A stretch of 64,000 nt of DNA, taken from Rhodothermales bacterium (GTDB lineage: Bacteria; Bacteroidota; Rhodothermia; Rhodothermales; VXPQ01). A model generated the notes under the pieces. The model saw only the letters and a list, made by a program, of their open reading frames with translations, searched no databases and was not told where the DNA came from. Shown here one piece after another: positions 8,874 to 18,834 of this stretch (positions within the stretch are counted from its first letter, which is position 1; each line of letters begins with the position of its first letter). The stretch covers positions 301,001-365,000 of the forward strand of contig OX638295.1 of NCBI GenBank assembly GCA_951812345.1, in the 5' to 3' direction. The position numbers were made by a program, and so were the translations under genes.

Positions 8874-10375
8874 AAACGCTTGAAGACTTGCTGAACGCAT
8901 TGCAGGCCGCGGGCCTGCTCATGGAGACATGGCAAAGCATTGACAATATCGATATCGACCATGTGGCTGGAGACAGCCGCGAGGTCGGGCCGAACGGTCT
9001 TTTTGTAGCCATTCCAGGCGTTGAGGTCGACGGCCACCTGTTCATTGACAAGGCTGTTAAAAACGGAGCCATCGCGATCGTGTGCGAGGCGGCGCCGGCG
9101 AACCGGACTCATCGGTATCCCGGCGTCGCTTTCGCGCGCGTCCGTGATTCCCGATCCGCACTGGCTGTGCTTGCCGCCGCCTGGTACGGCGACCCGTCGC
9201 ATGCGTTGCGTATCGTCGGCGTAACCGGCACCAACGGCAAGACAACGGTTGCTTTTCTTGTGCAGCAGGCGCTCGGGTTGCTTGGCGTACCGGCCGGTTT
9301 TATAGGGACAGTCGGGATTCGTATAGCGGGCGAGGCACTTGCCACCCGACTTACGACCCCGGACGCCCCGGACATGCAGCGCCTGCTCCGCCGCATGGCG
9401 GACAAGGGATGCGACGCATGCGCCATGGAGGTGTCCTCCCATGCATTGGATCAGGAGCGGGTCCAGGGTATTGCGTTCGACGTGGCCGTGTTTACGAATC
9501 TCGCACACGATCATCTCGACTACCACACTACATTCGACGCATATTTTGCGTCGAAAAAGAGGCTTTTCGATCGGCTGGATGCGGACGCTGCCGCCCTGTT
9601 CAACGCCGATGATCCGGTCGGCGCCCGTATGGTGGCCGATACGCGTGCGACCTGCACCTCGTACGGCCTGGATGCGCCGGCCGATATCCGTGCGGATATC
9701 GTCGAGGAAGCCATGAGTGGACTGGTTCTTCGTATCGAGGGGCGCACGCGCCGCTTTCGGCTTGCCGGGAGGTTCAATGCATACAATCTGCTGGCGGCCT
9801 GGGGCGCTCTGTTGGCGCTGGGATGCGATGCCGGCAATGCGATGGATGCACTCGAACAGGCCCGGCCTGCGCCGGGGCGCTTCGAGCGGATCCGATTCAA
9901 AGACGGCACGGATGTCGTCATCGATTTTGCCCACACGCCCGCTGCGCTTCAGGCTGTGCTTGAGACAATCACTGCCGCCAGACCTTCCGGTGCACATGTA
10001 TGGTGCATATTCGGTTGCGGAGGAGATCGCGATCGTGCAAAGCGTCCGATGATGGGCGCCGTGGCCGAACGGTTCTCGGACCACCTGATCGTTACAAGCG
10101 ATAACCCGCGCACCGAAGATCCTGCCCGGATTATGCAAGACATCCGGGCAGGCCTCGCTGATCCCGACCGTGCGCTTCTCATTACCGATCGCGGGGAGGC
10201 TATTGCCGAAGCGGGGCGTCTTGCCTGCCCGGGAGACATCGTGCTCGTGGCCGGGAAGGGGCATGAAATCCATCAGATCGTCGGAACGGACCAAAAGCGT
10301 TTCGACGACAGGGAGGCTGTCCGGGCGGCGTTCGCCCGGAGGTCTCCAGTCCGCTTGCCGCAGCACCCCCGATAA
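8870..10375 (+). CDS. murE: UDP-MurNAc-L-Ala-D-Glu:meso-DAP ligase MurE
   Basis: This cytoplasmic ATP-dependent Mur ligase adds the third residue to the peptidoglycan stem peptide. The P-loop GVTGTNGKTT is at residues 117-126, with Mur middle and C-terminal domains following. The motif DNPRTEDP near residue 415 is the DNPR signature of ligases specific for meso-diaminopimelate, so the cell wall should be DAP-type. At 501 aa it is a normal length. It overlaps ftsI by four bases, which suggests translational coupling. Confidence 0.96.
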   Translation: MKTLEDLLNALQAAGLLMETWQSIDNIDIDHVAGDSREVGPNGLFVAIPGVEVDGHLFIDKAVKNGAIAIVCEAAPANRTHRYPGVAFARVRDSRSALAVLAAAWYGDPSHALRIVGVTGTNGKTTVAFLVQQALGLLGVPAGFIGTVGIRIAGEALATRLTTPDAPDMQRLLRRMADKGCDACAMEVSSHALDQERVQGIAFDVAVFTNLAHDHLDYHTTFDAYFASKKRLFDRLDADAAALFNADDPVGARMVADTRATCTSYGLDAPADIRADIVEEAMSGLVLRIEGRTRRFRLAGRFNAYNLLAAWGALLALGCDAGNAMDALEQARPAPGRFERIRFKDGTDVVIDFAHTPAALQAVLETITAARPSGAHVWCIFGCGGDRDRAKRPMMGAVAERFSDHLIVTSDNPRTEDPARIMQDIRAGLADPDRALLITDRGEAIAEAGRLACPGDIVLVAGKGHEIHQIVGTDQKRFDDREAVRAAFARRSPVRLPQHPR

Positions 10376-10407
10376 CCGGATACCGAGTTCTTTTTCAACA
10401 ACACCTT

Positions 10408-11565
10408 ATGCTTTATTACCTGATCGACTATCTGGAGCAACTGTACCAGCCTCCTGGATTCCAGGTGATACGATTCATCACGGTCCGGGCCACGCTGGGC
10501 GCCATTACGGCGCTATTCATCTCTCTGTTCATAGGGCGCCGCATCATCAATATGCTGAGCGCAAAGCAGATGGGCGAATCCGTTCGGGAAGGCGTGAGCG
10601 CCGGTGTGGTCAGTCATGCGCACAAGGCCGGTACGCCCACCATGGGGGGGCTCATCATCATCTTGTCGATTCTCATATCGACCTTCCTGTGGGGCGCGAT
10701 CGCCGAGCCGTATGTCTGGCTTGCCATGCTGGCGATGGCCTGGATGGGGGTGTTCGGATTCATGGACGACTATATCAAGACGTTCAGGAAGGACAAGCGG
10801 GGCCTTGCGCCGAAAGTCAAGCTGGCGGGACAGATTTCCATTGGACTGTTGTTTGGGGCGGCGCTTTGTTTTCACCCCGCGTTCGAGGCATACAATGCGC
10901 TCACGTACGTTCCCTTTCTGAAAGACAAGATGATCGACTATGACATCTTCGGTCAGTTTTTCGGGGGCGCCGATCTGGGTCCGATCGTGTACATACCGGT
11001 CGCGGTGTTCATCATGACGGCGGTGTCGAACGGGGTGAATCTGACGGATGGACTCGACGGGCTGGCCACGGGGGTCACCGCGTTCGTAGGGCTGGGGCTC
11101 GTGGTGCTGTGCTACATTTCGGGCAATGTGCAATTCGCCGAATTTCTCGATGTGTTTTTCCTGCCCGGGGCCGGGGAACTCACCGTGTTCGCCGCAGCGA
11201 TGACGGCGGCCTGTTTCGGGTTTTTGTGGTTCAACGGGTATCCGGCAACGGTTTTCATGGGCGATACGGGATCGTTGGCGCTGGGCGCCGCCGTGGCGTC
11301 GCTCACGTTGATGATTCGCATGGAACTGCTGCTGCCGCTGCTGGGGGCCGTGTATTTCATGGAAACCCTGTCCGTGATCATACAAACGACCTGGTTCAAG
11401 TGGACTCGCCGGCGGACCGGAGAAGGTAAACGGGTTTTCCGGATGGCGCCGCTGCATCACCATTTTGAAGCGCGCGGCACGCACGAAGCAAAGATTGTAA
11501 CCCGCTTCTGGATCATTACCGCGGTTACGGTGGTGGCGACACTGCTGGTTCTCCGCATCAGATGA
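10408..11565 (+). CDS. mraY: Phospho-N-acetylmuramoyl-pentapeptide transferase MraY
   Basis: This polytopic inner-membrane enzyme transfers phospho-MurNAc-pentapeptide to undecaprenyl phosphate, forming lipid I. At 385 aa it has about ten hydrophobic segments. Conserved catalytic sequences are visible: KAGTPTMGGL near residue 71, FMDDYIK near 118, the NLTDGLDGLATG motif near 212 and the cytoplasmic PLHHHFE motif near the C-terminus. All match MraY rather than WecA. It sits 32 bases after murE in the dcw run. Confidence 0.96.
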   Translation: MLYYLIDYLEQLYQPPGFQVIRFITVRATLGAITALFISLFIGRRIINMLSAKQMGESVREGVSAGVVSHAHKAGTPTMGGLIIILSILISTFLWGAIAEPYVWLAMLAMAWMGVFGFMDDYIKTFRKDKRGLAPKVKLAGQISIGLLFGAALCFHPAFEAYNALTYVPFLKDKMIDYDIFGQFFGGADLGPIVYIPVAVFIMTAVSNGVNLTDGLDGLATGVTAFVGLGLVVLCYISGNVQFAEFLDVFFLPGAGELTVFAAAMTAACFGFLWFNGYPATVFMGDTGSLALGAAVASLTLMIRMELLLPLLGAVYFMETLSVIIQTTWFKWTRRRTGEGKRVFRMAPLHHHFEARGTHEAKIVTRFWIITAVTVVATLLVLRIR

Positions 11566-11599
11566 CGCATGTACTCCCACATTTTTTCGCAAACGGTAT

Positions 11600-12967
11600 A
11601 TGACGCCGAGCAAGCTGCGCGGAAAGAACGTAACGGTGGTCGGCGCGGCGCGCTCCGGCGTGGCTGTTGCGCGGCTGTTGCATGCACACGGAGCCAAGGT
11701 GTTTGTGACGGATTCCGGTTCGATCGAACCGGCGTTCCTGACCGCTTTGAACGAGGACGGGATTGCGTTCGAAGCCGGGGGGCATTCCGACCGGGCCGCG
11801 GACGCGCATTTTCTTGTGACCAGTCCGGGCGTGCCGTCCTCGGCCCCGCTTTTGCAACGGGCGACCGGCGCCGGTCTTTCCGTCTATTCGGAAATAGAGG
11901 CTGCTTCGTGGTTTTGCCGGGCCCCGGTACTTGCGGTCACGGGCACCAATGGAAAGACGACGACGGTCCGTTTGCTTGGGCACATGTTCCGGCAGGCCGG
12001 GAGGAAGGCGTTCGTCGGAGGCAACATCGGATATCCGTTTTCGAATTTTGTGGCGGAGGCTCGACCGCGCGATTTGGTCGTGCTGGAGGTGTCCAGCTTT
12101 CAACTCGACCATATCGCAGCGTTTCGGCCCTGGATTGCCGTGATGCTGAACCTTGCGCCGGATCACATGGACCGGTATGACCATGATTTCGATGCATACG
12201 CACGCAGCAAATTTCGCCTGGGCGAAAATCAGGGCAGTGACGACTGGTTTGTCAGCAACCGGGATGATCGGGAGGTGCGGGAACGGACTTCCGCATTCCG
12301 GTCCTCCCGGACAAACGGGCCTGCCCTGCTGGAATATAGCCGGATGTCCGAAGTGGAAGCGGGGGCATTCGTGCGGGACGAAGAAATCGTTCTGAAAATA
12401 ACCGACGAGGAAACCCTTATGCGATCAGAAGAGCTGGTTTTGTCGGGGCCGCACAATCTGCAAAATGCATTGGCGTCAGCCGTTGCGGCTCGTGTGGCCG
12501 GGTTACCCCCGACTGTCATACGCGAGGGCCTGAAGACATTCATGGGTGTACCGCATCGCATGGAGCTTATACGGGAAACCGGCGGCATCCGGTACGTCAA
12601 TGACTCGAAGGCGACGAATGTGCATGCCGTCCGGTACGCGCTGGAAAGCATGGATGACCCGGTGGTGCTGATTGCGGGCGGACGCGACAAGGGAAACGAT
12701 TACGGGTCGATCAAGCCGCTGGTGAAGCAGAAGGTCCGGGCGGTGATAGCCATGGGAGAGAGTGCCGGAAAAGTGGCCGAGGAACTTGGACCGGAAGCCG
12801 GTTGCGCCATTGTTGCCGGTTCGTTCGAGGATGCTGTGTACCGGGCCAGCATGGCTGCCGAAGCCGGGGATGTGGTGCTGTTGAGCCCGGCTTGCGCCTC
12901 GTTCGACATGTTCCGCAGTTACGAAGAGCGCGGCGACATCTTCAGAAATCTTGTAAACGACTTGTAG
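11600..12967 (+). CDS. murD: UDP-N-acetylmuramoylalanine-D-glutamate ligase MurD
   Basis: This Mur ligase adds D-glutamate to UDP-MurNAc-L-Ala. An N-terminal Rossmann-like domain (VVGAARSGVAVARLL) is followed by the P-loop VTGTNGKTTTVRL, then the middle-domain motif VLEVSSFQLD and the C-terminal domain with NDSKATNVHA and IAGGRDKGNDY, all characteristic of MurD. At 455 aa it is the normal length. It lies 34 bases after mraY and one base before ftsW. Confidence 0.95.
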   Translation: MTPSKLRGKNVTVVGAARSGVAVARLLHAHGAKVFVTDSGSIEPAFLTALNEDGIAFEAGGHSDRAADAHFLVTSPGVPSSAPLLQRATGAGLSVYSEIEAASWFCRAPVLAVTGTNGKTTTVRLLGHMFRQAGRKAFVGGNIGYPFSNFVAEARPRDLVVLEVSSFQLDHIAAFRPWIAVMLNLAPDHMDRYDHDFDAYARSKFRLGENQGSDDWFVSNRDDREVRERTSAFRSSRTNGPALLEYSRMSEVEAGAFVRDEEIVLKITDEETLMRSEELVLSGPHNLQNALASAVAARVAGLPPTVIREGLKTFMGVPHRMELIRETGGIRYVNDSKATNVHAVRYALESMDDPVVLIAGGRDKGNDYGSIKPLVKQKVRAVIAMGESAGKVAEELGPEAGCAIVAGSFEDAVYRASMAAEAGDVVLLSPACASFDMFRSYEERGDIFRNLVNDL

Positions 12968-12968
12968 C

Positions 12969-14129
12969 ATGGCTTCTTCTGCTACCGTATTGCCGGGTCC
13001 CGAATCCCGTCCGAAGCGACCGCTCGATAGATATATCGTGTGGGCCGTGCTCTTGCTGGCGGTGTTTGGCGTAGTGGCTGTGTACAGCGCGATTTCGTTT
13101 CTCGCAGAGACGAAGGCCGGGGGGGATACGGAACGTTTTCTGGTGCGTCATCTTGTGCGCGTCGGCATGGCGTTTGGCGCCATGCTTGTTTGCAGCGTGA
13201 TCGATTACCGGAAACTGGCGCGGTTCAGCCGGATCGCTCTTCTGGTATCGCTGGGTTTGCTCGTGGTCGTGCAAATTGCGGGCGTTACTTCGGGGGGCGC
13301 CACCCGGTGGCTGCGCATCGGATCGTTCGGGTTTCAACCCTCGGACCTGGCCCGCGTGGCGCTCATTCTGTACACGGGCGTGCTGCTGGCGCAGAAGCAG
13401 ACCTACATCAAGAGTTTTTCGCGGACCTTTGCGCCGGTGCTGGTGTGGGTGCTTGCCACCTGCATACTGATCGGGATAGAAGATCTTTCTTCGGCATTGA
13501 TGCTGCTGGCTACGACTATGCTGATGTGTTTCGTGGCGCGCGTCAGCATCCTGCATCTCAGCGGTCTTTCCGCGCTGGGTCTGGCGCTTGCCTTTCTGCT
13601 TATGCTCGGATCGCCGAACCGGGCGGCGCGTCTCGAATCGTATCTCGGGCTGAACATCTTCTCGCATACCGAGACCGAAGAGGTTTTCAGCGACCAGGCA
13701 GAAGGATATCAGGCCCAGCAGGCCCGCATCGCCTTCGCAATGGGCGGACTGACCGGCGTAGGGCCGGGCAAAAGCACGCAGCGGGATTTTCTGCCTGCCC
13801 CGTACAACGATTTCATTTTCGCCATTGTAGCGGAGGAATACGGGTTTCTGGGCGCGATGGCGTTGCTGGGCGCTTTTTTTACCGTGTTGTTTCGGGGATT
13901 TTTGCGTATCGCCCGCCGCGCGCCGGATCCGCTGGGGTTGTTCATCGGCGTCGGACTGACGACCAGCGTGGCGTTGTACGCGTTCGTGCATGCCGCCGTG
14001 GCCTGCGGTTTGCTTCCGGTCACAGGGCTTCCCCTGCCGTTTGTTTCGTACGGCGGGACGTCCATGGTGGCGACCGGCATGATGTTCGGCATTTTACTCA
14101 ACATATCGAGGCAATGCGTCGAACGATGA
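12969..14129 (+). CDS. ftsW: Septal peptidoglycan polymerase FtsW (SEDS family)
   Basis: This is a polytopic SEDS glycosyltransferase that polymerises lipid II at the division septum together with FtsI. At 386 aa it has about ten membrane segments. Characteristic sequences are YSAISF at the end of the first segment, GGATRWLRIGSFGFQPSDLA in the central loop, FAMGGLTGVGPGKS, DFIFAIVAEEYGFLG and the C-terminal PFVSYGGTSM. The TGA stop overlaps the murG ATG. Confidence 0.95.
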   Translation: MASSATVLPGPESRPKRPLDRYIVWAVLLLAVFGVVAVYSAISFLAETKAGGDTERFLVRHLVRVGMAFGAMLVCSVIDYRKLARFSRIALLVSLGLLVVVQIAGVTSGGATRWLRIGSFGFQPSDLARVALILYTGVLLAQKQTYIKSFSRTFAPVLVWVLATCILIGIEDLSSALMLLATTMLMCFVARVSILHLSGLSALGLALAFLLMLGSPNRAARLESYLGLNIFSHTETEEVFSDQAEGYQAQQARIAFAMGGLTGVGPGKSTQRDFLPAPYNDFIFAIVAEEYGFLGAMALLGAFFTVLFRGFLRIARRAPDPLGLFIGVGLTTSVALYAFVHAAVACGLLPVTGLPLPFVSYGGTSMVATGMMFGILLNISRQCVER

Positions 14130-15283
14130 GGTCTGCGCCTCACATATTGTTTGCTGCGGGGGGCACCGGGGGGCATGTATATCCCGCCATTGCCGTGGCG
14201 GATGCGCTTCGCCGCCGGATTCCGGATGTGCATATCCGATTTGCCGGAACGCGCAATCGCATGGAGTGGAAGGCGGTGCCTAAGGCCGGATACGAGATGT
14301 ATCCCGTTACCGCGGCCGGCTTGCATCGCGCTCAATTGCACCGAAACCTTGCGCTTCCGTTCAAACTGGCGCGTTCGATGGTTGAAAGCTATGCGCTCGT
14401 GCGGCGGTTCGATCCGGATGTAGCCGTCGGCACCGGCGGATACGTAAGCGGTCCCGTGCTGCTTGCTGCCAGCATGGTCGGCAAACCGATCGTGGTGCAG
14501 GAACAGAATGCCTGGCCCGGGTTGACCAACCGGTTGCTCGGAAAGCGGGCGGCGACCGTACACGTGGCGTTTGAAGAAGCACGGAAACACTTTCCGTCCG
14601 ATCGCTGCTTGTCCAGCGGGAATCCTGTGCGCAAGGAACTTGTTGCGGCGGATCGGGAAGGATCGCGACGTCACTACGAGTTGCCTGCCGGGGCATTCGT
14701 GATTGCCGTATTCGGGGGTTCGCTGGGAAGTCGGGCCGTCAACGAGGCGATCGCGCGCAATCTCGAAACGTTGCTGCGCGACGAGTCCGTACATGTCATT
14801 TGGCAGAGCGGGCGGCGGTATTTCGACGAAATACGTTCCCGCGTGCCAACCCACCCGCGTTTGCGGCTGCTCGAATATGTCGATCGGATGGATCGGGCGT
14901 ACGGCGCTGCAGACCTCGTCGTATGCCGCAGTGGCGCGCTCACGTGCAGCGAACTGGCGATCACGGGCACGCCTTCCATCCTTATTCCTTCTCCGAATGT
15001 GGCGGCAGATCATCAGACTCATAATGCCCGGAGCATGGTGGCCGCCGGGGCTGCGGAGATGATTTCCGAATCGATGATCCATACCCTGCCGGAGGCGATA
15101 AGCCGGTTGCGAGGGCGCCCCGAGATTCTGCGGGACATGTCGAAAGCGGCGCTTGATCTGGCTCGGCCCGATGCTGCCGATCGGATTGCCAGAGACGTGT
15201 TGCGTCTGGCGGGTTTCGCGGAAGAAACGAAAGAGGGCGAAAGCGCATCGACGATACCCGGTCGGCAAGCTATGCATGGTTGA
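14126..15283 (+). CDS. murG: Lipid II synthase MurG (GlcNAc transferase)
   Basis: This peripheral membrane GT28 glycosyltransferase adds GlcNAc to lipid I. The N-terminal AAGGTGGHVYPAIAVA glycine-rich loop, the central VGTGGYVSGPVLLAA and EQNAWPGLTNR, and the C-terminal VVCRSGALTCSELA are all family signatures. The frame is open far upstream through ftsW, but the protein homology begins at the ATG at 14126, which overlaps the ftsW stop (ATGA). An in-frame ATG at 14114 is possible. The predicted length is 385 aa. Confidence 0.94.
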   Translation: MRSAPHILFAAGGTGGHVYPAIAVADALRRRIPDVHIRFAGTRNRMEWKAVPKAGYEMYPVTAAGLHRAQLHRNLALPFKLARSMVESYALVRRFDPDVAVGTGGYVSGPVLLAASMVGKPIVVQEQNAWPGLTNRLLGKRAATVHVAFEEARKHFPSDRCLSSGNPVRKELVAADREGSRRHYELPAGAFVIAVFGGSLGSRAVNEAIARNLETLLRDESVHVIWQSGRRYFDEIRSRVPTHPRLRLLEYVDRMDRAYGAADLVVCRSGALTCSELAITGTPSILIPSPNVAADHQTHNARSMVAAGAAEMISESMIHTLPEAISRLRGRPEILRDMSKAALDLARPDAADRIARDVLRLAGFAEETKEGESASTIPGRQAMHG

Positions 15284-16687
15284 ATGATGAAAAGCAAACG
15301 ACAATCGGCTCTGGGGCGTATCCGGCGGGTCCACATGGTGGGCATCGGCGGTATCGGCATGAGTTCCATCGCGGAGGTGCTGCTCAACCGGGGGTATCGG
15401 GTGACCGGTTCGGATCTGCAGCTATCGGAAGTCACGGACCGGCTGATATCGCTGGGCGCTGTGATCCATGAGGGGCATGCTTCCGAAAACGTGCAGGATA
15501 CCGATGTCGTCGTGTATTCCTCTGCCGTGGCGCTGAAAGAAAACCCGGAAACCGTGGAGGCGGAACGGCTGCGTATTCCCACCATTCCCCGTTCGGTGAT
15601 GCTCGGGGAGTTGATGCGCATGCAGTTTGGCGTCGGCATTTCCGGCACACACGGCAAGACCACGACAACCTCTATGGTCGGACTGGTCGTTGCAGAGGGA
15701 GGATTCGATCCCACCATTATCGTAGGCGGCAAAGTAGCGGTTTTCGGTTCTAATGCGGTGGTCGGCGAAGGCAATGTCATCGTGATCGAGGCGGACGAAT
15801 ACGATCGGACGTTTCTGCGGCTCACTCCTGCGCTGGCCGTCATTACGAACATCGAAGCGGAGCATCTCGATACGTACAGGGACCTCGACGACATCAAGCA
15901 GGCATTTACGCAATTCGCGAACAGCGTGCCTTTTTTCGGAGCGGCTGTGCTTTGCCTTGACGATCCGATCGTACAGGAAATCGTCAGTCGGATAGACCGC
16001 CGGATCATTACGTACGGCATGTCGCGACAGGCGGAGATCCGCACCGACAAGGTCTGGCAGGACGGCGCGGTAACCCGGTTTCATGTGCTGTGCCGCAACC
16101 GGAGCCTGGGCGAGATTGCGCTGCACGCACCCGGCCGGTACAACGTACGCAATGCATTGGCGGCCGTGGCGGTCGGGATCGAACTGGAGATCGATTTCGA
16201 GAAAATCCGGGCGGGTATCGGCCGGTTCACGGGGGTGCAGCGGCGTTTTCAGAAAAAAGGCGAGGCTGCGGGCGTCACGGTGGTGGACGATTATGCGCAT
16301 CACCCGACCGAGATTACGGCGACGCTCGAGGCAGCGCACGAGATGTGGCCCGACAAGCGGATTATCGCGGTGTTTCAGCCGCATCTCTACACGCGTACGC
16401 GCGACTTCATGGATGATTTTGCAAAGGCTTTCTTCAATGCGGACATGCTGGTGCTTACCGATGTGTATGCTGCCCGGGAAGCGCCCATCGACGGCGTGAA
16501 TGGGAAAATGCTGGCCGATCTGGCCAGGCAGTACGGGCACCGGAATGTGCATTATGTCGCGGACAGGAAAGAAGTAGCCGGCTTTCTTGCGGGCAAGGTG
16601 CGAGAGGGGGACGCCGTCGTGACCATGGGCGCCGGAGATATCTGGCGTTGTGGAGGCGCATTGCTTGAAGAACTCGAACAACGGTAG
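15284..16687 (+). CDS. murC: UDP-N-acetylmuramate-L-alanine ligase MurC
   Basis: This is the cytoplasmic Mur ligase that starts the stem peptide. The N-terminal MVGIGGIGMSSIAEVL nucleotide fold, the P-loop GISGTHGKTTTTSMV with the MurC-type His, the EADEYDRTFL motif and DDYAHHPTEI identify it. At 467 aa it is a typical length. Its ATG directly abuts the murG stop, consistent with one transcript. No murB or ddl gene lies in this cluster. Confidence 0.95.
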   Translation: MMKSKRQSALGRIRRVHMVGIGGIGMSSIAEVLLNRGYRVTGSDLQLSEVTDRLISLGAVIHEGHASENVQDTDVVVYSSAVALKENPETVEAERLRIPTIPRSVMLGELMRMQFGVGISGTHGKTTTTSMVGLVVAEGGFDPTIIVGGKVAVFGSNAVVGEGNVIVIEADEYDRTFLRLTPALAVITNIEAEHLDTYRDLDDIKQAFTQFANSVPFFGAAVLCLDDPIVQEIVSRIDRRIITYGMSRQAEIRTDKVWQDGAVTRFHVLCRNRSLGEIALHAPGRYNVRNALAAVAVGIELEIDFEKIRAGIGRFTGVQRRFQKKGEAAGVTVVDDYAHHPTEITATLEAAHEMWPDKRIIAVFQPHLYTRTRDFMDDFAKAFFNADMLVLTDVYAAREAPIDGVNGKMLADLARQYGHRNVHYVADRKEVAGFLAGKVREGDAVVTMGAGDIWRCGGALLEELEQR

Positions 16688-16705
16688 GGTTGCAGGAGCG
16701 GAAAA

Positions 16706-17452
16706 ATGGGTAAAACAAAACGGATTTTGGGGCGCATGGCGGGGTTGACGGCGGTTGCGGCGGTCGTCGGGGCCCTGTCCTTTGTCGGCTGGACCTGGGT
16801 CGACGGAATGGTTGTTCGCGAGGTTATGGTCGAGGGTGCTCGGCACGCGGACGAAGAGACGCTCCTTGCTCTGGCAGCCGTCGACACGAGCATGCGGGTG
16901 CTGGATGTGGATCTGCTGCTGGTCGCCGACCGTGCCGTCCGGCATCCCTGGGTGCAAACCGGTGTGGTCCAAAGGCTTCCTTCCGGTGTGGTGCGGATCG
17001 CTGTCAGGGAACGGCTCCCCGTTGCGCTGGCGCTTGCTTCTGATGGGCAACCCGCAGCCTGGCTGGACGCCGAAGGCCATGCCATGCCGTTGTCGGAAGG
17101 CGCTGCCTGGGATGTACCGTTGGTATGGGGCGCCGATTTGCCCGAGAATCGGACGCAACCGTTGCGCGAAGCCTCGCTGCGCGAGTTGCTTGCGACACTT
17201 CCGGAAACCGATCCGCTGCCGGGTGCGCTTGTTTCCTCGTTCGAGGTGGATCGTGCAGGCGGCATCACGATGTATGCGGCGATTCCCGGCGGCAAGGACG
17301 TGATAGCCGTGCAGCTTGGAAGCCGCGAGTATGCCGAGAAATTCAGGCGGCTGTATGCCTTCTGGACGCAGGCCGTATTGCCGCGTCCGGATAAAACCTT
17401 TACCGCCATTGATCTCCGTTTTGACGGCCAGATTGTCACCAATGAAAGCTGA
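16706..17452 (+). CDS. ftsQ: FtsQ/DivIB-type division protein
   Basis: This is a bitopic membrane protein of 248 aa: a short basic N-terminus, one membrane segment at about residues 10-32, a POTRA domain at about 35-105 (MVVREVMVEGARHADEE to VRERLPVAL) and a beta-rich C-terminal domain. Position between murC and ftsA is the classic ftsQ location. In other bacteria FtsQ scaffolds FtsL and FtsB at the septum. The family diverges quickly, so the call rests on the POTRA pattern, topology and gene order together. Confidence 0.87.
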   Translation: MGKTKRILGRMAGLTAVAAVVGALSFVGWTWVDGMVVREVMVEGARHADEETLLALAAVDTSMRVLDVDLLLVADRAVRHPWVQTGVVQRLPSGVVRIAVRERLPVALALASDGQPAAWLDAEGHAMPLSEGAAWDVPLVWGADLPENRTQPLREASLRELLATLPETDPLPGALVSSFEVDRAGGITMYAAIPGGKDVIAVQLGSREYAEKFRRLYAFWTQAVLPRPDKTFTAIDLRFDGQIVTNES

Positions 17453-17472
17453 CCCCCATGGGGTAGTTGCTT

Positions 17473-18750
17473 ATGGAAACGAACATGAATGAACGTATTG
17501 TAGTCGGCGTAGACATCGGCACCACCAAGGTGTGTGCCGTGGTTGCGGCTGTCGACCCTCTCTGCTGCATCAACATTCTGGGAGTTGGGGTTGCGGGATC
17601 GGACGGTTTGAATCGCGGCGTCGTGGTGAATATCGACAAGACAGTTGCCGCCGTTCAGGGTGCCGTCGAAGAAGCGGCGCGGGCCGCCGGCGTGGAAATT
17701 CGCAGCGTGATCGTCGGGATCGCCGGGGACCATGTACAAAGTTTTCGGACGAGCGGCGTCATCACGATATCGCCTCGGGACCGGGAGATCGTGACGCACG
17801 ATGTGCAGCGTCTCATCAAGGACACGACCCATGTGGCCATGCCCGCCGATCGGGAAATTCTGCATGTCATCCCGCAGGAATTCGTGGTGGACGGCCAGGA
17901 CGGCGTAGCCGATCCCGTGGGGATGAGCGGAGTACGTCTCGAGGGGACCGTACACATTATTACCGGACTTGTATCCGCGGCAAAAAATGTCTATCGCTGT
18001 ATAGAGAAGGCGGGCTATCAGGTCGAAGATATTGTTCTGGAGCCATTGGCTTCGTCCTGCTCGGTGCTGCATCGGGACGAAAAGGAAGTTGGCGTAGCGC
18101 TTATCGACATTGGCGGCGGCACGACGGATATCGCCGTGTTCGAGGATAATACGATCCGCCATACCACCGTCATCGGCATTGCCGGAAACAACGTAACGGA
18201 CGACATCCGGCGAGGCCTTGGCGTCATGCGCGACCAGGCCGAGCAACTCAAATGCCGCTTTGGCGTCGCCCTCATTGACATGGCTTCGGAAGAGGAGGAA
18301 ATTACAATACCCGGCTTGGGAGGGCGCCCGGAAAAGAGTATCGGACGCAGTCCGCTTGCACAAATCATCCAGCCTCGTATGGAGGAGATCCTGGAGATCG
18401 CAGCCATTGAGATCAAGCGCAGCGGCTACACAGGAAATCTGGCAGCCGGCGTGGTGCTGACCGGCGGCGGCTCGCTTATTCCCGGTGTGGGCGATCTCGC
18501 TTCCGACGTACTCGGCGTGGAAGCCCGTGTAGGCATGCCGACCGGACTGGACGGCGGGATGGTGCAGGAAGTCAGTGACCCCAAATATTCCACGGCTGTC
18601 GGGCTCGTGTTTTACGGGATGCAATCCGGAGCCGGGGAAGGTGCTATATCCATCGGAGGGATGGTGCACCATGGAGAAGATCGCGCCCCTCGTGATTCTC
18701 TCGTCAACAGAATTGCGGCGAGAATGAAGGGCTGGTTCGACGAACTATGA
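17473..18750 (+). CDS. ftsA: Cell division protein FtsA
   Basis: This is an actin-like ATPase that tethers FtsZ filaments to the membrane. Phosphate-binding loops VVGVDIGTTKVCAVV (N-terminus) and LIDIGGGTTDIAVF (about residue 210), a 1C/SHS2 insertion, and VLTGGGSLIPGV are visible. The extreme C-terminus (MKGWFDEL) could form the amphipathic membrane-targeting helix. Possible starts are TTG 17467, ATG 17473 and ATG 17485; the exact choice is not settled by the sequence. Confidence 0.95.
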   Translation: METNMNERIVVGVDIGTTKVCAVVAAVDPLCCINILGVGVAGSDGLNRGVVVNIDKTVAAVQGAVEEAARAAGVEIRSVIVGIAGDHVQSFRTSGVITISPRDREIVTHDVQRLIKDTTHVAMPADREILHVIPQEFVVDGQDGVADPVGMSGVRLEGTVHIITGLVSAAKNVYRCIEKAGYQVEDIVLEPLASSCSVLHRDEKEVGVALIDIGGGTTDIAVFEDNTIRHTTVIGIAGNNVTDDIRRGLGVMRDQAEQLKCRFGVALIDMASEEEEITIPGLGGRPEKSIGRSPLAQIIQPRMEEILEIAAIEIKRSGYTGNLAAGVVLTGGGSLIPGVGDLASDVLGVEARVGMPTGLDGGMVQEVSDPKYSTAVGLVFYGMQSGAGEGAISIGGMVHHGEDRAPRDSLVNRIAARMKGWFDEL

Positions 18751-18834
18751 CAAACAAACAAACACCAATTGCTGCCTTTGCTGCCGGGCGCATGCACCGG
18801 TCAGCGCTCACCCATGGAAATAATGGAGAAACCC

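Noticed and set aside
8519..10366. 615-codon minus-strand frame opposite murE
   Set aside because: Antisense shadow of murE and ftsI; murE motifs on the plus strand are unambiguous.
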